A stretch of 64,000 bases of DNA from Pseudomonas jinjuensis (GTDB taxonomy: Bacteria > Pseudomonadota > Gammaproteobacteria > Pseudomonadales > Pseudomonadaceae), in NCBI RefSeq assembly GCF_900103845.1, contig NZ_FNIJ01000003.1:62001-126000 (forward strand). Reading direction: 5' to 3'. The notes under the pieces were generated by a model. That model was given only the letters and a program-made list of their open reading frames with translations, was not told the DNA's origin and ran no database searches. Position 1 is the stretch's first letter. Each line of letters begins with the position of its first letter. This document shows, piece after piece, positions 30,798 through 42,045 of the stretch. The position numbers and the translations under genes are program-made.

Positions 30798-32300
30798 ATG
30801 CCCCATACCCCTGCGAAGGCCTTCCCGCTGATCGCCGCCCTCGACCTCGGCTCCAACAGTTTCCACATGGTCCTGGCCAAGGCCGACCACGGCGAGATCC
30901 GCATCCTTGAGCGGCTTGGCGAGAAAGTCCAGCTGGCCGCCGGCATCGGCGAGGAACGCCTGCTCAGCGAGGAAGCCATGCAGCGCGGCTTCGACTGCCT
31001 GAAGCGTTTCGCCCAGTTCATCAGCGGCATGCCGCCGGGCTCGGTACGGGTGGTGGGCACCAACGCCCTGCGCGAGGCGCGCAACCGCGCCGACTTCATC
31101 CGCCGCGCCGAACCCATCCTTGGCCACCCGGTGGAAGTCATCTCCGGCCGCGAGGAAGCGCGCCTGATCTACCTCGGCGTCTCCCATACCCTGCCGGATA
31201 CCGCCGGCCGCCGGCTGGTCACCGACATCGGCGGCGGCAGCACCGAGTTCATCATCGGCCAGCGCTTCGAATCGCAGCTGCGCGAGAGCCTGCAGATGGG
31301 CTGCGTGAGCTACACCCAGCGCTACTTCCGCGACGGCAAGATCACCCCGGCGCGCTACGCCCAGGCCTACACCGCGGCGCGCCTGGAACTGATGAGCATC
31401 GAGAACAGCCTGCGCCGGCTGGGCTGGGACGAGGCAGTGGGCGCTTCCGGCACCATCCGCGCGGTCGGCCTGGCGATCAAGGCCGGCGGCCACGGCAACG
31501 GCGAGATCAACCCGGAAGGCCTGGCCTGGCTGAAGCGCAAGATGTTCAAGCTGGGCGATGTCGACAAGCTCGACATCGACGGCATCAAGCCCGACCGCCG
31601 GCCGATCTTCCCGGCCGGCCTGGCGATCCTCGAGGCGCTGTTCGACGCCCTCGAACTGAACCGCATGAACCACTCCGAAGGCGCCCTGCGCGAAGGCGTG
31701 CTCTACGACCTGCTCGGCCGCCATCACCACGAGGACGTCCGCGAACGCACCATCAGCGCCCTGATGGAACGCTACCACGTCGACCTGGAGCAGGCCGCAC
31801 GGGTCGAGGCGAAGGCGCTGAAGACCCTCGAACAGGTCGCCGACGCCTGGAACCTGAAGGACGACTGGCACCGCGAGCTGCTGGTCTGGGGCTCGCGGCT
31901 GCACGAAATCGGCCTGGACATCGCCCACTACCACTACCACAAGCACGGCGCCTACCTGATCGAGCACTCCGACCTGGCCGGCTTCTCCCGCCAGGACCAG
32001 CTGACCCTGGCGCTGCTGGTGCGCGGCCACCGCCGCAACATTCCGGCGGACCGCTTCGCCGAACTGGGGGAGGACGGCGACAAGCTGATCCGCCTGTGCA
32101 TCGTGCTGCGCTTCGCCATCCTCTTCCACCACATCCGCGGCAACCAGCAGATGCCGGCGATCACCCTCAAGTGCGCCAGCAAGAGCCTGGAGATCCGCTT
32201 CCCGGACGGCTGGCTGGAAACCAGCCCGCTGACCCGCGCCGACTTCGAGCAGGAAGCCGAGTGGCTCAAGCGGGTGGGGTATCAGCTGCGGGTGAGCTGA
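30798..32300 (+). CDS. ppx: Exopolyphosphatase
   Basis: 500 aa of the Ppx/GppA family; degrades polyphosphate chains from the end. ASKHA ATPase motifs: [15 protein letters not shown] at the N-terminus and [14 protein letters not shown] near residue 140. The C-terminal HD-like region ([20 protein letters not shown]) is present. ATG at 30798 gives the normal N-terminus. It is convergent with ppk through a shared bidirectional terminator, so synthesis and breakdown genes are neighbours but not cotranscribed. Confidence 0.96.
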   Translation: MPHTPAKAFPLIAALDLGSNSFHMVLAKADHGEIRILERLGEKVQLAAGIGEERLLSEEAMQRGFDCLKRFAQFISGMPPGSVRVVGTNALREARNRADFIRRAEPILGHPVEVISGREEARLIYLGVSHTLPDTAGRRLVTDIGGGSTEFIIGQRFESQLRESLQMGCVSYTQRYFRDGKITPARYAQAYTAARLELMSIENSLRRLGWDEAVGASGTIRAVGLAIKAGGHGNGEINPEGLAWLKRKMFKLGDVDKLDIDGIKPDRRPIFPAGLAILEALFDALELNRMNHSEGALREGVLYDLLGRHHHEDVRERTISALMERYHVDLEQAARVEAKALKTLEQVADAWNLKDDWHRELLVWGSRLHEIGLDIAHYHYHKHGAYLIEHSDLAGFSRQDQLTLALLVRGHRRNIPADRFAELGEDGDKLIRLCIVLRFAILFHHIRGNQQMPAITLKCASKSLEIRFPDGWLETSPLTRADFEQEAEWLKRVGYQLRVS

Positions 32301-32310
32301 GCGGAAGCTC

Positions 32311-32393
32311 GATCGTTCCCACGCTCCTGCGTGGGAATGCATCCCGGGACGCTCCCGCGTCCGTTGCTTCGCGGGCATGGCCCGTTCCTACAA
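32311..32393. repeat. REP elements downstream of ppx, two families
   Basis: A CGTTCCCACGCTCCTGCGTG hairpin is followed by a GACGCTCCCGCGTC hairpin and a partial GCGGGCATGGCCCGTTCCTA unit. Confidence 0.7.
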
Positions 32394-32410
32394 GGCATGA
32401 CACCCAGATG

Positions 32411-32445
32411 AAAAGGCCCTGCCGCGCAAGCGACAGGGCCTTTTT
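32411..32445. terminator. Bidirectional terminator between ppx and ppk
   Basis: AAAGGCCCTG/CAGGGCCTTT stem with flanking A and T tracts on either side, serving two convergent genes. Confidence 0.85.
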
Positions 32446-32461
32446 CGTACTCCGGCCGGGA

Positions 32462-34666
32462 TCAGTGCGTATTGATCACCGGCGTGCACAGCCGCTCGAG
32501 CAGCATGGCCTGGGCGTTGCGCGGGTTCTGGTTGCCGGTGGGGCTCTGCCGCTGGTAGCTGCCGTCGGGCTGCAGGGTCCAGGCCTGGGTGTTGTCCGCC
32601 AGGTACAGCTCCAGCTCCTTCTTCACCCGCTGCACCAGCTTCTTGCCTTCAACCGGGAAGCAGGTCTCGACGCGCATGTCGAGGTTGCGCTCCATCCAGT
32701 CGGCGCTGGAGAGGTACATCTTCTCGTCGCCGCCGTTGAGGAAGTAGTAGATGCGGCTGTGCTCGAGGAAGCGGCCGATGATCGAGCGCACCTGGATGTT
32801 GTGCGAAACGCCGGGCACGCCCGGGCGCAGGCAGCACATGCCGCGCACCACCAGGTCGATCTTCACGCCGGCCTGGCTGGCCTTGTACAGCGCGCGGATG
32901 ACCTTGGCGTCGGTCAGCGAGTTGACCTTGGCCATGATCTGCGCCGGCTTGCCTTCCGCAGCGGCGGCGGCCTCGCGGTTGATCATCTCCAGCAGGTTCT
33001 TCTTCAGGGTGAAGGGCGCGTGCAGGAGCTTCTTCATGCGCAGGGTCTTGCCCATGCCGATCAGCTGGTTGAACAGCTTGTGCAGGTCCTCGCACAGCGC
33101 CGCGTCGGCGGTCAGCAGGCTGTAGTCGGTGTACAGGCGGGCGTTGCCGGCGTGGTAGTTGCCGGTGCCGAGATGCGCGTAGCGGCGCAGCTCGCCATCC
33201 TCGCGACGGAGGATGAGCATCATCTTGGCGTGGGTCTTGAAGCCGACCACGCCGTAGATCACCACCGCGCCGGCCTGTTGCAGGCGGCTGGCGAGCTGCA
33301 GGTTGGATTCCTCGTCGAAGCGCGCGCGCAGCTCGATCACCGCGGTGACCTCCTTGCCGTTGCGCGCCGCTTCCACCAGCGCGTCGACGATTTCCGAGTT
33401 GGCCCCGGAGCGGTACAGCGTCTGCTTGATCGCCAGCACGTTGGGGTCCTTGGCCGCCTGGCGCAGCAGGTCGATCACCGGGGTGAAGGACTCGAACGGG
33501 TGCAGCAGCAGGACGTCCAGCTTGGCCAGCACGCCGAACAGGTTTTCCTTCTTCTGCAGCAGCTTCGGAATGGTCGGCGTGAACGGCGGGTTCTGCAGCT
33601 CGGGATGGCTGGCCAGCCCGGTGACGCTGAACAGGCGGGTCAGGTTGACCGGTCCGCTGACGCGGTACAGCTCGCTGTCGTTGAGGCCGAACTGCTTGAG
33701 CAGGTAGTTGGACAGGTGCGTCGGGCAGGTATCCACCACTTCCAGGCGCACCGCGTCGCCGTAGCGCCGCGAGAACAGCTCGCCGCGCAGTGCGCGGGCC
33801 AGGTCCTCGACGTCCTCGGCGTCCACCGAGAGGTCGGCGTTGCGGGTCAGGCGGAACTGGTAGCAGCCCTTCACCTTCATCCCGGGGAACAGGTCGTCGG
33901 CGTGGGCGTGGATCATCGAGGAAAGGAACACATAGTTGTCGCCCTTGCCGCCAACGTCTTCCGGCAGGCGGATGATCCGCGGCAGCGAACGCGGCGCCGG
34001 GATGATCGCCAGGCCGGAGTCGCGGCCGAAGGCGTCCATTCCTTCCAGCTCGACCATGAAGTTGAGGCTCTTGTTCACCAGCAGCGGGAACGGGTGGGTC
34101 GGGTCGAGGCCGATGGGGGTGATGATCGGCGCGATCTCGTCGCGGAAGAAGCGCCGCACCCAGGCCTTGATCTTCGGCGTCCAGTAGCGGCGGCGGATGA
34201 AGCGCACGTCGTGCTTGGCCAGCTCCGGCAGCAGGATGTCGTTGAGGATGCTGTACTGGCGGCCGACCTGCACGTGCACCTGCTCGCTGATCCGCGCCAG
34301 CGCCTGGTGCGGCAGCAGGCCGTCGGCACCGGCCTGTTCGCGGGCGAAGGCGATCTGCTTCTTCAGCCCGGCGACGCGGATCTCGAAGAACTCGTCGAGG
34401 TTGCTGGAGAAGATCAGCAGGAACTTCAGGCGTTCCAGCAGCGGGTAGGACTCATCCAGCGCCTGTTCCAGCACGCGGATGTTGAACTGCAGCTGCGAGA
34501 GTTCGCGATGAATGTAGAGGGCGCTGTCATCGACGTTGATCGCCGGCGGCGCCACCACTTCACTGGGTGCCGGAGCCGCAACCTCCACGGCGGCGGGCTC
34601 GGGCAGTTCGGTTGCGGTGGTTCCAGCTTCGAGCAGTTCGGTGGTGCTAAGGCCTTCGGTATTCAT
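32462..34666 (-). CDS. ppk1: Polyphosphate kinase 1
   Basis: 734 aa. Makes polyphosphate from ATP through a phosphohistidine. Domains in order: a variable acidic/Ala-Pro-rich N-terminal extension (about 1-45), the N domain ([20 protein letters not shown]), head domain, and two C domains with the catalytic [14 protein letters not shown] and [20 protein letters not shown]. Start at [10 protein letters not shown]. The hemB stop/start region lies 22 bp upstream, so hemB-ppk is a probable transcriptional unit. Confidence 0.97.
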   Translation of the reverse strand: MNTEGLSTTELLEAGTTATELPEPAAVEVAAPAPSEVVAPPAINVDDSALYIHRELSQLQFNIRVLEQALDESYPLLERLKFLLIFSSNLDEFFEIRVAGLKKQIAFAREQAGADGLLPHQALARISEQVHVQVGRQYSILNDILLPELAKHDVRFIRRRYWTPKIKAWVRRFFRDEIAPIITPIGLDPTHPFPLLVNKSLNFMVELEGMDAFGRDSGLAIIPAPRSLPRIIRLPEDVGGKGDNYVFLSSMIHAHADDLFPGMKVKGCYQFRLTRNADLSVDAEDVEDLARALRGELFSRRYGDAVRLEVVDTCPTHLSNYLLKQFGLNDSELYRVSGPVNLTRLFSVTGLASHPELQNPPFTPTIPKLLQKKENLFGVLAKLDVLLLHPFESFTPVIDLLRQAAKDPNVLAIKQTLYRSGANSEIVDALVEAARNGKEVTAVIELRARFDEESNLQLASRLQQAGAVVIYGVVGFKTHAKMMLILRREDGELRRYAHLGTGNYHAGNARLYTDYSLLTADAALCEDLHKLFNQLIGMGKTLRMKKLLHAPFTLKKNLLEMINREAAAAAEGKPAQIMAKVNSLTDAKVIRALYKASQAGVKIDLVVRGMCCLRPGVPGVSHNIQVRSIIGRFLEHSRIYYFLNGGDEKMYLSSADWMERNLDMRVETCFPVEGKKLVQRVKKELELYLADNTQAWTLQPDGSYQRQSPTGNQNPRNAQAMLLERLCTPVINTH

Positions 34667-34688
34667 CGCAAGTCTCGTCAACGGGGAA

Positions 34689-35756
<1,068 letters not shown>

Positions 35757-35950
35757 TTATGACCGATAGGTTACACGCGGTGACAGTGACTCAGGGTCAC
35801 GCCGGCATGACTGCGTGCCGGGCATTCATGATTGACATCAGCAACACCCCTCAAACTTGTCTGAAAGGACATTGGCCGAAGGCCCGACGCCTTCCCCCGC
35901 GGCGACAACCGCGTTAGGCTGCGCGTTCATTTCGCTCCGTTGCCTCCATA

Positions 35951-36511
35951 ATGCTTCAACAATTCCTGCAGGATTTCGGCTACCTGGCGCTATTTCTCGG
36001 CACCTTCTTCGAGGGCGAGACCATTCTGGTGCTGGCCGGCTTCCTCGCCTTCCGTGGCTACATGCAGCTGGAGTGGGTCGTCGCGGTCGCCTTCCTCGGC
36101 AGCTATGCCGGCGATCAGCTCTGGTATTTCCTCGGCAGGCGCCACGGCCGCAAGATGCTGGCGCGCAAGCCGCGCTGGCAGAAGATGGGCGACAAGGCGC
36201 TGGACCACGTACGCCGCCATCCGGACCTGTGGGTGCTGAGCTTCCGCTTCGTCTACGGCCTGCGCACCGTGATGCCGGTGGCCATCGGCCTGTCCGGCTA
36301 TCCGCCGCGGCGCTATCTGCTGCTCAACGGCATCGGCGCGATCGTCTGGGCCACCGTCCTCGGCGGCGCGGCCTACACCTTCGGCAGCGTGCTGGAAGGC
36401 ATCCTCGGCAACGTCAAGAAGTACGAGCTGATGGTGCTCGGCGGCTTCGTCGGCATCGGCCTGCTGCTCTGGCTGCACCGGCGCATCAAGAACAGCCGCA
36501 ACAACGGCTGA
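35951..36511 (+). CDS. DedA-family membrane protein
   Basis: 186 aa with about five hydrophobic segments. FLGTFFEGETILVLAGFLAF at the N-terminus and FRFVYGLRTVMPVAIGLSGY are the signature DedA segments, with the acidic and arginine residues needed for function in the family. DedA proteins act in the inner membrane, often as lipid-carrier flippases. It is divergent from hemB. Confidence 0.93.
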   Translation: MLQQFLQDFGYLALFLGTFFEGETILVLAGFLAFRGYMQLEWVVAVAFLGSYAGDQLWYFLGRRHGRKMLARKPRWQKMGDKALDHVRRHPDLWVLSFRFVYGLRTVMPVAIGLSGYPPRRYLLLNGIGAIVWATVLGGAAYTFGSVLEGILGNVKKYELMVLGGFVGIGLLLWLHRRIKNSRNNG

Positions 36512-36613
36512 CGGCTTCTCGGCGTATTCCTCTGGTTCGGCGGCCCGGCGAATCGTTATCCTTGGGCCAGAACAGAATCTTGCCGCCCGGCAAGACCCGA
36601 ACAGGAGCAGTCC

Positions 36614-37267
36614 ATGCACAAGAAAGTTGCCGTTCTTCTCTCCGGCAGCGGCGTCTTCGATGGCGCCGAGATCCACGAAAGCGTCATCACCCTGCTGCGC
36701 CTCAGCCAGCGCGGCGCCGATGTCCAGTGCTTCGCGCCCAACGTTGCCCAGCACCACGTGCTCAACCACCTGACCGGCGAGGAAATGCCCGAGACGCGCA
36801 ACGTGCTGGTGGAGTCCGCGCGCATCGCCCGTGGCGCGGCGAAGGACATCCGTGAAGCCAGAGTGGAAGACTTCGACGCACTGATCGTGCCCGGCGGCTT
36901 CGGTGCGGCCAAGAACCTCTGCGACTTCGCCTTCAACGGCGACCAGTGCCAGGTGCAGCCGGAGGTGCTGGCGCTGGCCCAGGCCTTCGCCGCGGCGCAC
37001 AAGCCGGTGGGCCTGATCTGCATCGCCCCGGCCATGGCCGCGCGCATCTACGGCCAGGGCATCGAATGCACCATCGGCAACGACGCCGACACCGCCGCCG
37101 CGCTGGAGCGCATGGGGGCCAAGCACGTCGAGTGCGCGGTGGACGACATAGTCGAGGACAGCCGCCACAAGCTGGTCACCACCCCGGCCTACATGCTGGC
37201 CCAGTCGATCGCCGAAGCGGCTTCGGGCATCAACAAGCTGGTCGACCGCGTCCTCGAGCTGGCATAG
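36614..37267 (+). CDS. elbB: ElbB-type glyoxalase/DJ-1 superfamily protein
   Basis: 217 aa of the DJ-1/PfpI-like amidotransferase fold. KKVAVLLSGSGVFDGAEIHE at the start and the nucleophile-elbow cysteine in GLICIAPAMAARI match ElbB (isoprenoid biosynthesis protein with amidotransferase-like domain). The catalytic triad of true amidotransferases is not complete. AGGAG lies upstream of the ATG. Its precise role is uncertain in the family. Confidence 0.92.
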   Translation: MHKKVAVLLSGSGVFDGAEIHESVITLLRLSQRGADVQCFAPNVAQHHVLNHLTGEEMPETRNVLVESARIARGAAKDIREARVEDFDALIVPGGFGAAKNLCDFAFNGDQCQVQPEVLALAQAFAAAHKPVGLICIAPAMAARIYGQGIECTIGNDADTAAALERMGAKHVECAVDDIVEDSRHKLVTTPAYMLAQSIAEAASGINKLVDRVLELA

Positions 37268-37312
37268 GTCAGCGGCTTCAGGCGGCAGGCGAAATGCGGC
37301 CCTGCGCTCTTG

Positions 37313-37333
37313 CCTGTAGCCTGTAGCCTGTAG
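37313..37333. repeat. Three tandem CCTGTAG units
   Basis: Three exact 7-bp copies lie within a larger inverted pair AGGCGGCAG (37280-37288) and CTGCCGCCT (37335-37343) between convergent genes. Confidence 0.75.
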
Positions 37334-37341
37334 ACTGCCGC

Positions 37342-37791
37342 CTATTTGTTCAACCGGGTCAGCAGGCGATCCAGCGAATTGGCGAACGCCTGCTTGTCCT
37401 TGTCGCCATAGGGCGGCTGGCCGCCGCCCATCTGCCCCTGGTCGCGCAGGTCGGTGAGCAGGTTGCGCAGCGCCAGGCGCTCGCCCATGTTCTTCGGGTC
37501 GAACTCGCGGCCGCGCGGGTCCAGCGCTACGACGCCCTTCTTCACCAGCCGGTCGGCCAGCGGCACGTCGCTGCAGATCACCAGATCGCCCGGCTGCGCC
37601 TGCTCCACCAGGTAATCGTCGGCCGCATCCATGCCGCTCTCCACCACCACCAGCCGCACGCAGGCGAACGGTGGCTTGACCTGCGGCTGCCCGGCGACCA
37701 TCACCACTTCCAGCCTGCGCTTGAGGGCGAACTTGGCGACCAGGTCCTTCGCCGCCCGCGGGCAGGCGTCGGCATCGATCCAGATAAGCAT
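37342..37791 (-). CDS. YaiI/YqxD family (UPF0178) protein
   Basis: 149 aa. MLIWIDADACPRAAKDLVAK and the DLVICSDVPLADRLV segment are typical of this PIN-like fold family. The start at 37791 has GAGGA upstream; an in-frame ATG 8 codons earlier is less well placed. Biochemical role unknown. Confidence 0.92.
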   Translation of the reverse strand: MLIWIDADACPRAAKDLVAKFALKRRLEVVMVAGQPQVKPPFACVRLVVVESGMDAADDYLVEQAQPGDLVICSDVPLADRLVKKGVVALDPRGREFDPKNMGERLALRNLLTDLRDQGQMGGGQPPYGDKDKQAFANSLDRLLTRLNK

Positions 37792-37860
37792 CGGAAAACG
37801 TTCCTCGAAAAGCACGACGGCCAGTATCGCACTGGCCGTCGTGAATTGCCGGCGTGACCG

Positions 37861-39759
37861 TCAGGAGGCGTTGGCCGCCGCCCGGCGCCGCTCGGCGATG
37901 CGGCTGCGGCCGTAGAGCACGACGATCGCCAGCAGCGCCAGGGCCTGAGCCGACAGGGAGTACGCGTCGGCCTTGATGCCGAGCCAGTCGAAGTCGAAGA
38001 AGGGCACCGGGCGGGTGCCGATCACCCCGGCTTCCTGCAGGGCCACCACGCCGTGGCCGGCGAACACCACCGACAGCGCGCAGAGCAGCGCCGCATTGAT
38101 GCTGAAGAACAGCCCCAGCGGCAACTTCACCGAACCGCGCAGGATCACCCAGGCCAGGCCGATCAGCAGCACCACCGCGCCGGCCGCGCCGGCGATCACC
38201 GCGCCATGCCCGGCCGGACCGGCCTGCAGCCAGAGGGTTTCGTAGAACAGGATGACCTCGAACAGCTCGCGGTAGACCGAGAAGAACGCCAGCACGGCGA
38301 AGCCGAAACGCCCGCCGCCGCCGACCAGGCTGCTGCGGATGTAGTCCTGCCAGGCCGCGGCATGCCGGCGGTCGTGCATCCACACGCCGAGCCAGAGCAC
38401 CATCACGCAGGCGAACAGCGAGGTGAAGCCTTCCATCAGCTCGCGCTGGGCGCCGCCGATGTCGATCACGTAGGCCGCCAGCGCCCAGGTGGCGAAGCCG
38501 GCGACGAAGGCCAGGCCCCAGCCGACGTGCACGCCGCGCACCGCCTGCTGCTGGCCGGTCTTGCGGAGGAAGGCGAGAATCGCGGCGAGCACCAGGATCG
38601 CCTCGACGCCTTCGCGCAGCAGGATCAGCAGGGCGGAAACGAAGCTGATGGAAGTGCTCAGCGAATCGCCGCTGAGCGCCTCGCCGGCCTCGTGCAGCTT
38701 GCCCTTGGCCAGTTCCAGCTGCTGCGCCACCTGCGCTTCGGGCAGGCCATCGCGAAGCGCCTGGCGGTAGGCCATCAGCTGCTTCTCGGTGGTCTTGCGC
38801 AGGTCCGCGTCGACGTTGTCGAGGGAGCTTTCCACCAGCTCGAAGCCTTCCAGGTAGGCCGCCACGGAGAGGTCGTAGGCCTGGTCATGGTCGCCGGAGC
38901 GGTAGACCGCGAAGCTCTTGTCCAGGGTGGCGGCGGTGTAGTCGATCAACTGGCCCGGCCCGCGATGCTCCAGCGGCGGATGCGCACGCAGGGCGCGGAA
39001 GCTTTGCGCGGCGGCTTCGCCATCGTGCTCGGCGACTTCCGCCGGAGTCTGCGCGGACAGCGCCGCCAGCGGATAGGCATGGGCCGGATCGGCCTTGGCC
39101 TCGGCGGCGCTCAGGCCGGCCACGTAGGCCGCCAGGTCCCAGCGCTGGCGCTCGTCGAGCTGGTCGGCGAAGGCCGGCATGTCGGTGCCGGAAACGCCCA
39201 GGCCGATGACGTTGCGCAGGTCGTACAGGCTCAGCTGGTCGAGGCGCGCGCGGTCGGTCAGGTTGGCCGGCGGCGGTTCCAGGCCGATCCCGGCCGGGCC
39301 GTCGCCCTTGCCGGCGTCGCCGTGGCAGATCGCGCACTGCTGGGCGAAGAGCGGCGCCCCGCGGCTCGGGTCCGGGGTGATCGCCGGCGTCTGCACCACC
39401 TGGTAGAGGTCCGCCACGCGCGCCTCCAGATGCCGCGCCTGTTGGGCGACCGTCCTGCCTGGCCGGCGCTGTTCGATGGCCTGGCGCAGGCTCGCGCTGT
39501 CCTTCTCCAGGTCCGCCCGCCCGGGGTTGGCCGGCAGGGTCAGGATCAGCGCCTGGAGGCTCTCGGCGAACTCCAGCTGTTCCTTGTATTCGGTCGGGTT
39601 GGTGATCTGCCCGTCGCTTACCGTGGCCGGGTAATCGGCCGCCAGGTAGCTGAGCAGATGCAGGGCTTGGGAGGGGTCGACAGCCGTGTCGGCGAGGGCT
39701 CCGAGGCTGAAAATGCCGACAAGGGGCAGCAGCCAGACGAGAAGTTTGGAGGGGCGCAT
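37861..39759 (-). CDS. Cytochrome c fused to FTR1-family iron permease
   Basis: 632 aa. Signal peptide (LLVWLLPLVGIFSLGALA), then a periplasmic region with a class I haem site CAICHGDAGKGDG and axial-Met candidate GTDMPAF (about residues 145-220), then a linker region and seven C-terminal helices. The permease motifs are LREGVEAILVL and YRELFEVILFYE. The haem domain may supply redox coupling for iron uptake, replacing a separate oxidase (inference). The start has no clear ribosome-binding site. Confidence 0.9.
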   Translation of the reverse strand: MRPSKLLVWLLPLVGIFSLGALADTAVDPSQALHLLSYLAADYPATVSDGQITNPTEYKEQLEFAESLQALILTLPANPGRADLEKDSASLRQAIEQRRPGRTVAQQARHLEARVADLYQVVQTPAITPDPSRGAPLFAQQCAICHGDAGKGDGPAGIGLEPPPANLTDRARLDQLSLYDLRNVIGLGVSGTDMPAFADQLDERQRWDLAAYVAGLSAAEAKADPAHAYPLAALSAQTPAEVAEHDGEAAAQSFRALRAHPPLEHRGPGQLIDYTAATLDKSFAVYRSGDHDQAYDLSVAAYLEGFELVESSLDNVDADLRKTTEKQLMAYRQALRDGLPEAQVAQQLELAKGKLHEAGEALSGDSLSTSISFVSALLILLREGVEAILVLAAILAFLRKTGQQQAVRGVHVGWGLAFVAGFATWALAAYVIDIGGAQRELMEGFTSLFACVMVLWLGVWMHDRRHAAAWQDYIRSSLVGGGGRFGFAVLAFFSVYRELFEVILFYETLWLQAGPAGHGAVIAGAAGAVVLLIGLAWVILRGSVKLPLGLFFSINAALLCALSVVFAGHGVVALQEAGVIGTRPVPFFDFDWLGIKADAYSLSAQALALLAIVVLYGRSRIAERRRAAANAS

Positions 39760-39874
39760 AAGGAAGGGAAATGAGAATGGAAGAGATTCAATTGTCACCG
39801 CGTATTTCAGGCGATGCAAGGCGAAACTGCCCTCGGCCCCGGCGCGAAGCCCGCCAGGGCACGGCTGGCGGGGC

Positions 39875-40507
39875 TCAGGCCGGTGCGCGACGGACCGTGG
39901 CGAGCAGCGCGGCGGCGCCGACGAAGAGCGCGGCGAAGGTGCGGTTCATCACCCGCTGCTGGCGCGGCGAACGCAGCAGGCGCAGGACGCGGGCGGCCAG
40001 GCCGGTGTAGCCGGCCATGACGATCAGGTCGACGCAGATCATGGTCACGCCCATGATCAGGTACTGCATCGCCAGCGGCCGGTGCGGGTCGATGAACTGC
40101 GGCAGCACGGCGAGCATGAACACCACCGCCTTGGGGTTGCTGGCGTTCACCAGGAAACCGCGCAGCACCAGCGTCAGCGGTCGTCCGATGGAGCGCGGCG
40201 CGTCCTCGGTCTGCATCACCTGCGGCGGCGAGGACCATTGTTTCCACGCCAGATAGACCAGATAGGCCACGCCGAACCACTTGATCAGGCTGAAGGCCAG
40301 CGCCGAGGCCGCCAGCAGCGCGCCGACCCCGGCGGCGACCACGGCGATCTGCAGCGCCAGGCCGATCTGCAGGCCCAGGGCATTCCAGTAGCCACGGGCG
40401 AAACCGTATTGCAGGCCGCAGGACATCGAGGCGATGGCCCCGGCGCCGGGCGACAGGCTGATCACCCAGCAGGCGATGAAGAAGGCGAACCAGGTACTGG
40501 CGAGCAT
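39875..40507 (-). CDS. LysE-family amino acid/homoserine lactone exporter
   Basis: 210 aa with six hydrophobic segments. The N-terminal ISLSPGAGAIASMSCGLQYG and GVAYLVYLAWKQW are typical of the RhtB/LysE family. GAGG precedes the ATG. It lies upstream of the FTR1 gene in the same direction, 115 bp apart. Substrate unknown. Confidence 0.92.
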   Translation of the reverse strand: MLASTWFAFFIACWVISLSPGAGAIASMSCGLQYGFARGYWNALGLQIGLALQIAVVAAGVGALLAASALAFSLIKWFGVAYLVYLAWKQWSSPPQVMQTEDAPRSIGRPLTLVLRGFLVNASNPKAVVFMLAVLPQFIDPHRPLAMQYLIMGVTMICVDLIVMAGYTGLAARVLRLLRSPRQQRVMNRTFAALFVGAAALLATVRRAPA

Positions 40508-40587
40508 GGGAACCTCGACGGCGTAATCTTTTGTTACGGGAAGCCGCCAGTGTGCCCTACTCCCGCGGCGCCGCCCAGCCTGACCTT

Positions 40588-40655
40588 GCAGGAGCGAGCG
40601 TGCTCGCGAACATACCCCGCAGCGGTAGTTGGTTCGCGAGCAAGCTCGCTCCTAC
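40588..40655. repeat. REP pair, GGAGCGAGC(T/G)TGCTCGCGA family
   Basis: GGAGCGAGCGTGCTCGCGAA and the inverted TTCGCGAGCAAGCTCGCTCC lie between two minus-strand genes. Confidence 0.8.
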
Positions 40656-40660
40656 GAAAG

Positions 40661-40686
40661 AAAAAGCCCGGCGCGATGGCCGGGCT
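40661..40686 (-). terminator. Intrinsic terminator after the TerC-family gene
   Basis: On the minus strand AGCCCGGC/GCCGGGCT stem followed by TTTTTCTTT, about 20 bp past the stop. Confidence 0.85.
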
Positions 40687-40706
40687 CCTTCACAGCAGAA
40701 CCGGGA

Positions 40707-41465
40707 TCAGTCCGGCATTTCCTTGCGCAGCTTCACCGGCTCGACGCCGCGACGCCGCGCCAGGGCGCCGCGCAGGCGGATGTTCAGCGCCTCCACGGCC
40801 AGGGAGAAGGCCATGGCGAAGTAGACGTAACCCTTCGGCACGTGAACCTCGAACGACTCGGCGACCAGCACGGTGCCGACCACGATGAGGAACGACAGGG
40901 CGAGCATCTTCAGCGACGGGTGCTTGTCGATGAAGTCGCTGATGGTGCCGGCCGCCAGCATCATCACGCCGACCGAGATGACGATCGCCGCGACCATCAC
41001 CGGGACGTTCTGCACCAGGCCCACCGCGGTGATCACCGAGTCCAGCGAGAAGATGATGTCGATGATCGCGATCTGCACGATCACGCCCATGAAGCCACGC
41101 TGCGCGCCGGACTGCTGGCCGCCCTCTTCCGCGCCTTCCAGGCTGTGGTAGATCTCCATGGTGCTCTTGAACAGCAGGAACAGGCCGCCGAAGAACAGGA
41201 TCAGGTCGCGCCCGGAGATGCCCTGGTCGAACAGGTGGAACAGGTCGGCGGTCAGGCGCATCACCCAGGTGATCGACAGCAGCAGCAGGATCCGCGTACC
41301 CATCGCCAGGGCCAGGCCGAAGAAGCGCGCCTTCGGCTGCTGCGCCGGCGGCAGGCGGCCGACCAGGATCGAGATGAAGATGATGTTGTCGATGCCAAGG
41401 ACGATTTCCAGGGCGGTCAGGGTCAGAAAGGCAACCCAGATCTCAGGGCTTGTCAGCCATTCCAT
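40707..41465 (-). CDS. TerC-family membrane protein
   Basis: 252 aa with seven or so helices. ALEIVLGIDNIIFISILVGR near residue 20 and DIIFSLDSVITAVGLVQ near residue 130 are the paired TerC acidic motifs. Family members export manganese or other metals; the substrate here is unknown. The start is the ATG giving MEWLTSPEIWV; the longer upstream reading is in the intergenic gap and the MscS gene. Confidence 0.94.
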   Translation of the reverse strand: MEWLTSPEIWVAFLTLTALEIVLGIDNIIFISILVGRLPPAQQPKARFFGLALAMGTRILLLLSITWVMRLTADLFHLFDQGISGRDLILFFGGLFLLFKSTMEIYHSLEGAEEGGQQSGAQRGFMGVIVQIAIIDIIFSLDSVITAVGLVQNVPVMVAAIVISVGVMMLAAGTISDFIDKHPSLKMLALSFLIVVGTVLVAESFEVHVPKGYVYFAMAFSLAVEALNIRLRGALARRRGVEPVKLRKEMPD

Positions 41466-41481
41466 AGTGGGGGGGTATCCG

Positions 41482-42045
41482 TCAGGAGATAGTGGGGAGG
41501 TTCGGCCCGCGCCAGCGGCGGATGGCCTTCTGGAAGAACAGGCTGTTGGGAACCTGGAGCAGCGCGCCGCTGGCGCCGTTCTCCGCGGTTTCCTCCAGGG
41601 TGGTGTAGAGCAGGTTGATCGCCACCACCCGGCCCTTGGCGCCGGGCTTGTCGGCCGACTCGATGACCTCGACCAGGTCACCCAGGCGGAACGGTCCGAC
41701 GGTGAAGATCAGCAGCGCGCAGAACAGGTTGGACAGCACGCTCCAGATGGCGAAGAAGGCCACCGCGGCGACCGCCGCGAAACCGGTGATCGCCGACCAC
41801 AACACTGTGGCGGAAACGCCGAGGCGCTCCAGCACCATCAGCAGCGCCGAGCCCATGATCAGCCAGCGCAGGCTGCCGCGCAGTGGCAGCAGCAGTTCCG
41901 GCGGCAGCGGGTAACGCTGCGCCAGACGGTTCAGGCCGCGCGCCACCAGGCGCTGCAGGGCCCAGGCGCAGAGCAGGATGAGGATGAGCTGCAGGCCGCG
42001 CTGCAGCGGCTCGCGCCATTCGGCCAGCAGGGCAAGGATGTCCAT
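41482..42045 (-). CDS. Small MscS-family mechanosensitive channel
   Basis: 187 aa, shorter than E. coli MscS (286 aa). Hydrophobic segments are followed by an Ala/Gly-rich pore-like helix (WSAITGFAAVAAVAFFAIWS) and a short beta domain (FRLGDLVEVIE). The large C-terminal cytosolic domain is reduced. The ATG overlaps the preceding ABC-F stop (TGATG), so translation is coupled. Confidence 0.86.
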   Translation of the reverse strand: MDILALLAEWREPLQRGLQLILILLCAWALQRLVARGLNRLAQRYPLPPELLLPLRGSLRWLIMGSALLMVLERLGVSATVLWSAITGFAAVAAVAFFAIWSVLSNLFCALLIFTVGPFRLGDLVEVIESADKPGAKGRVVAINLLYTTLEETAENGASGALLQVPNSLFFQKAIRRWRGPNLPTIS

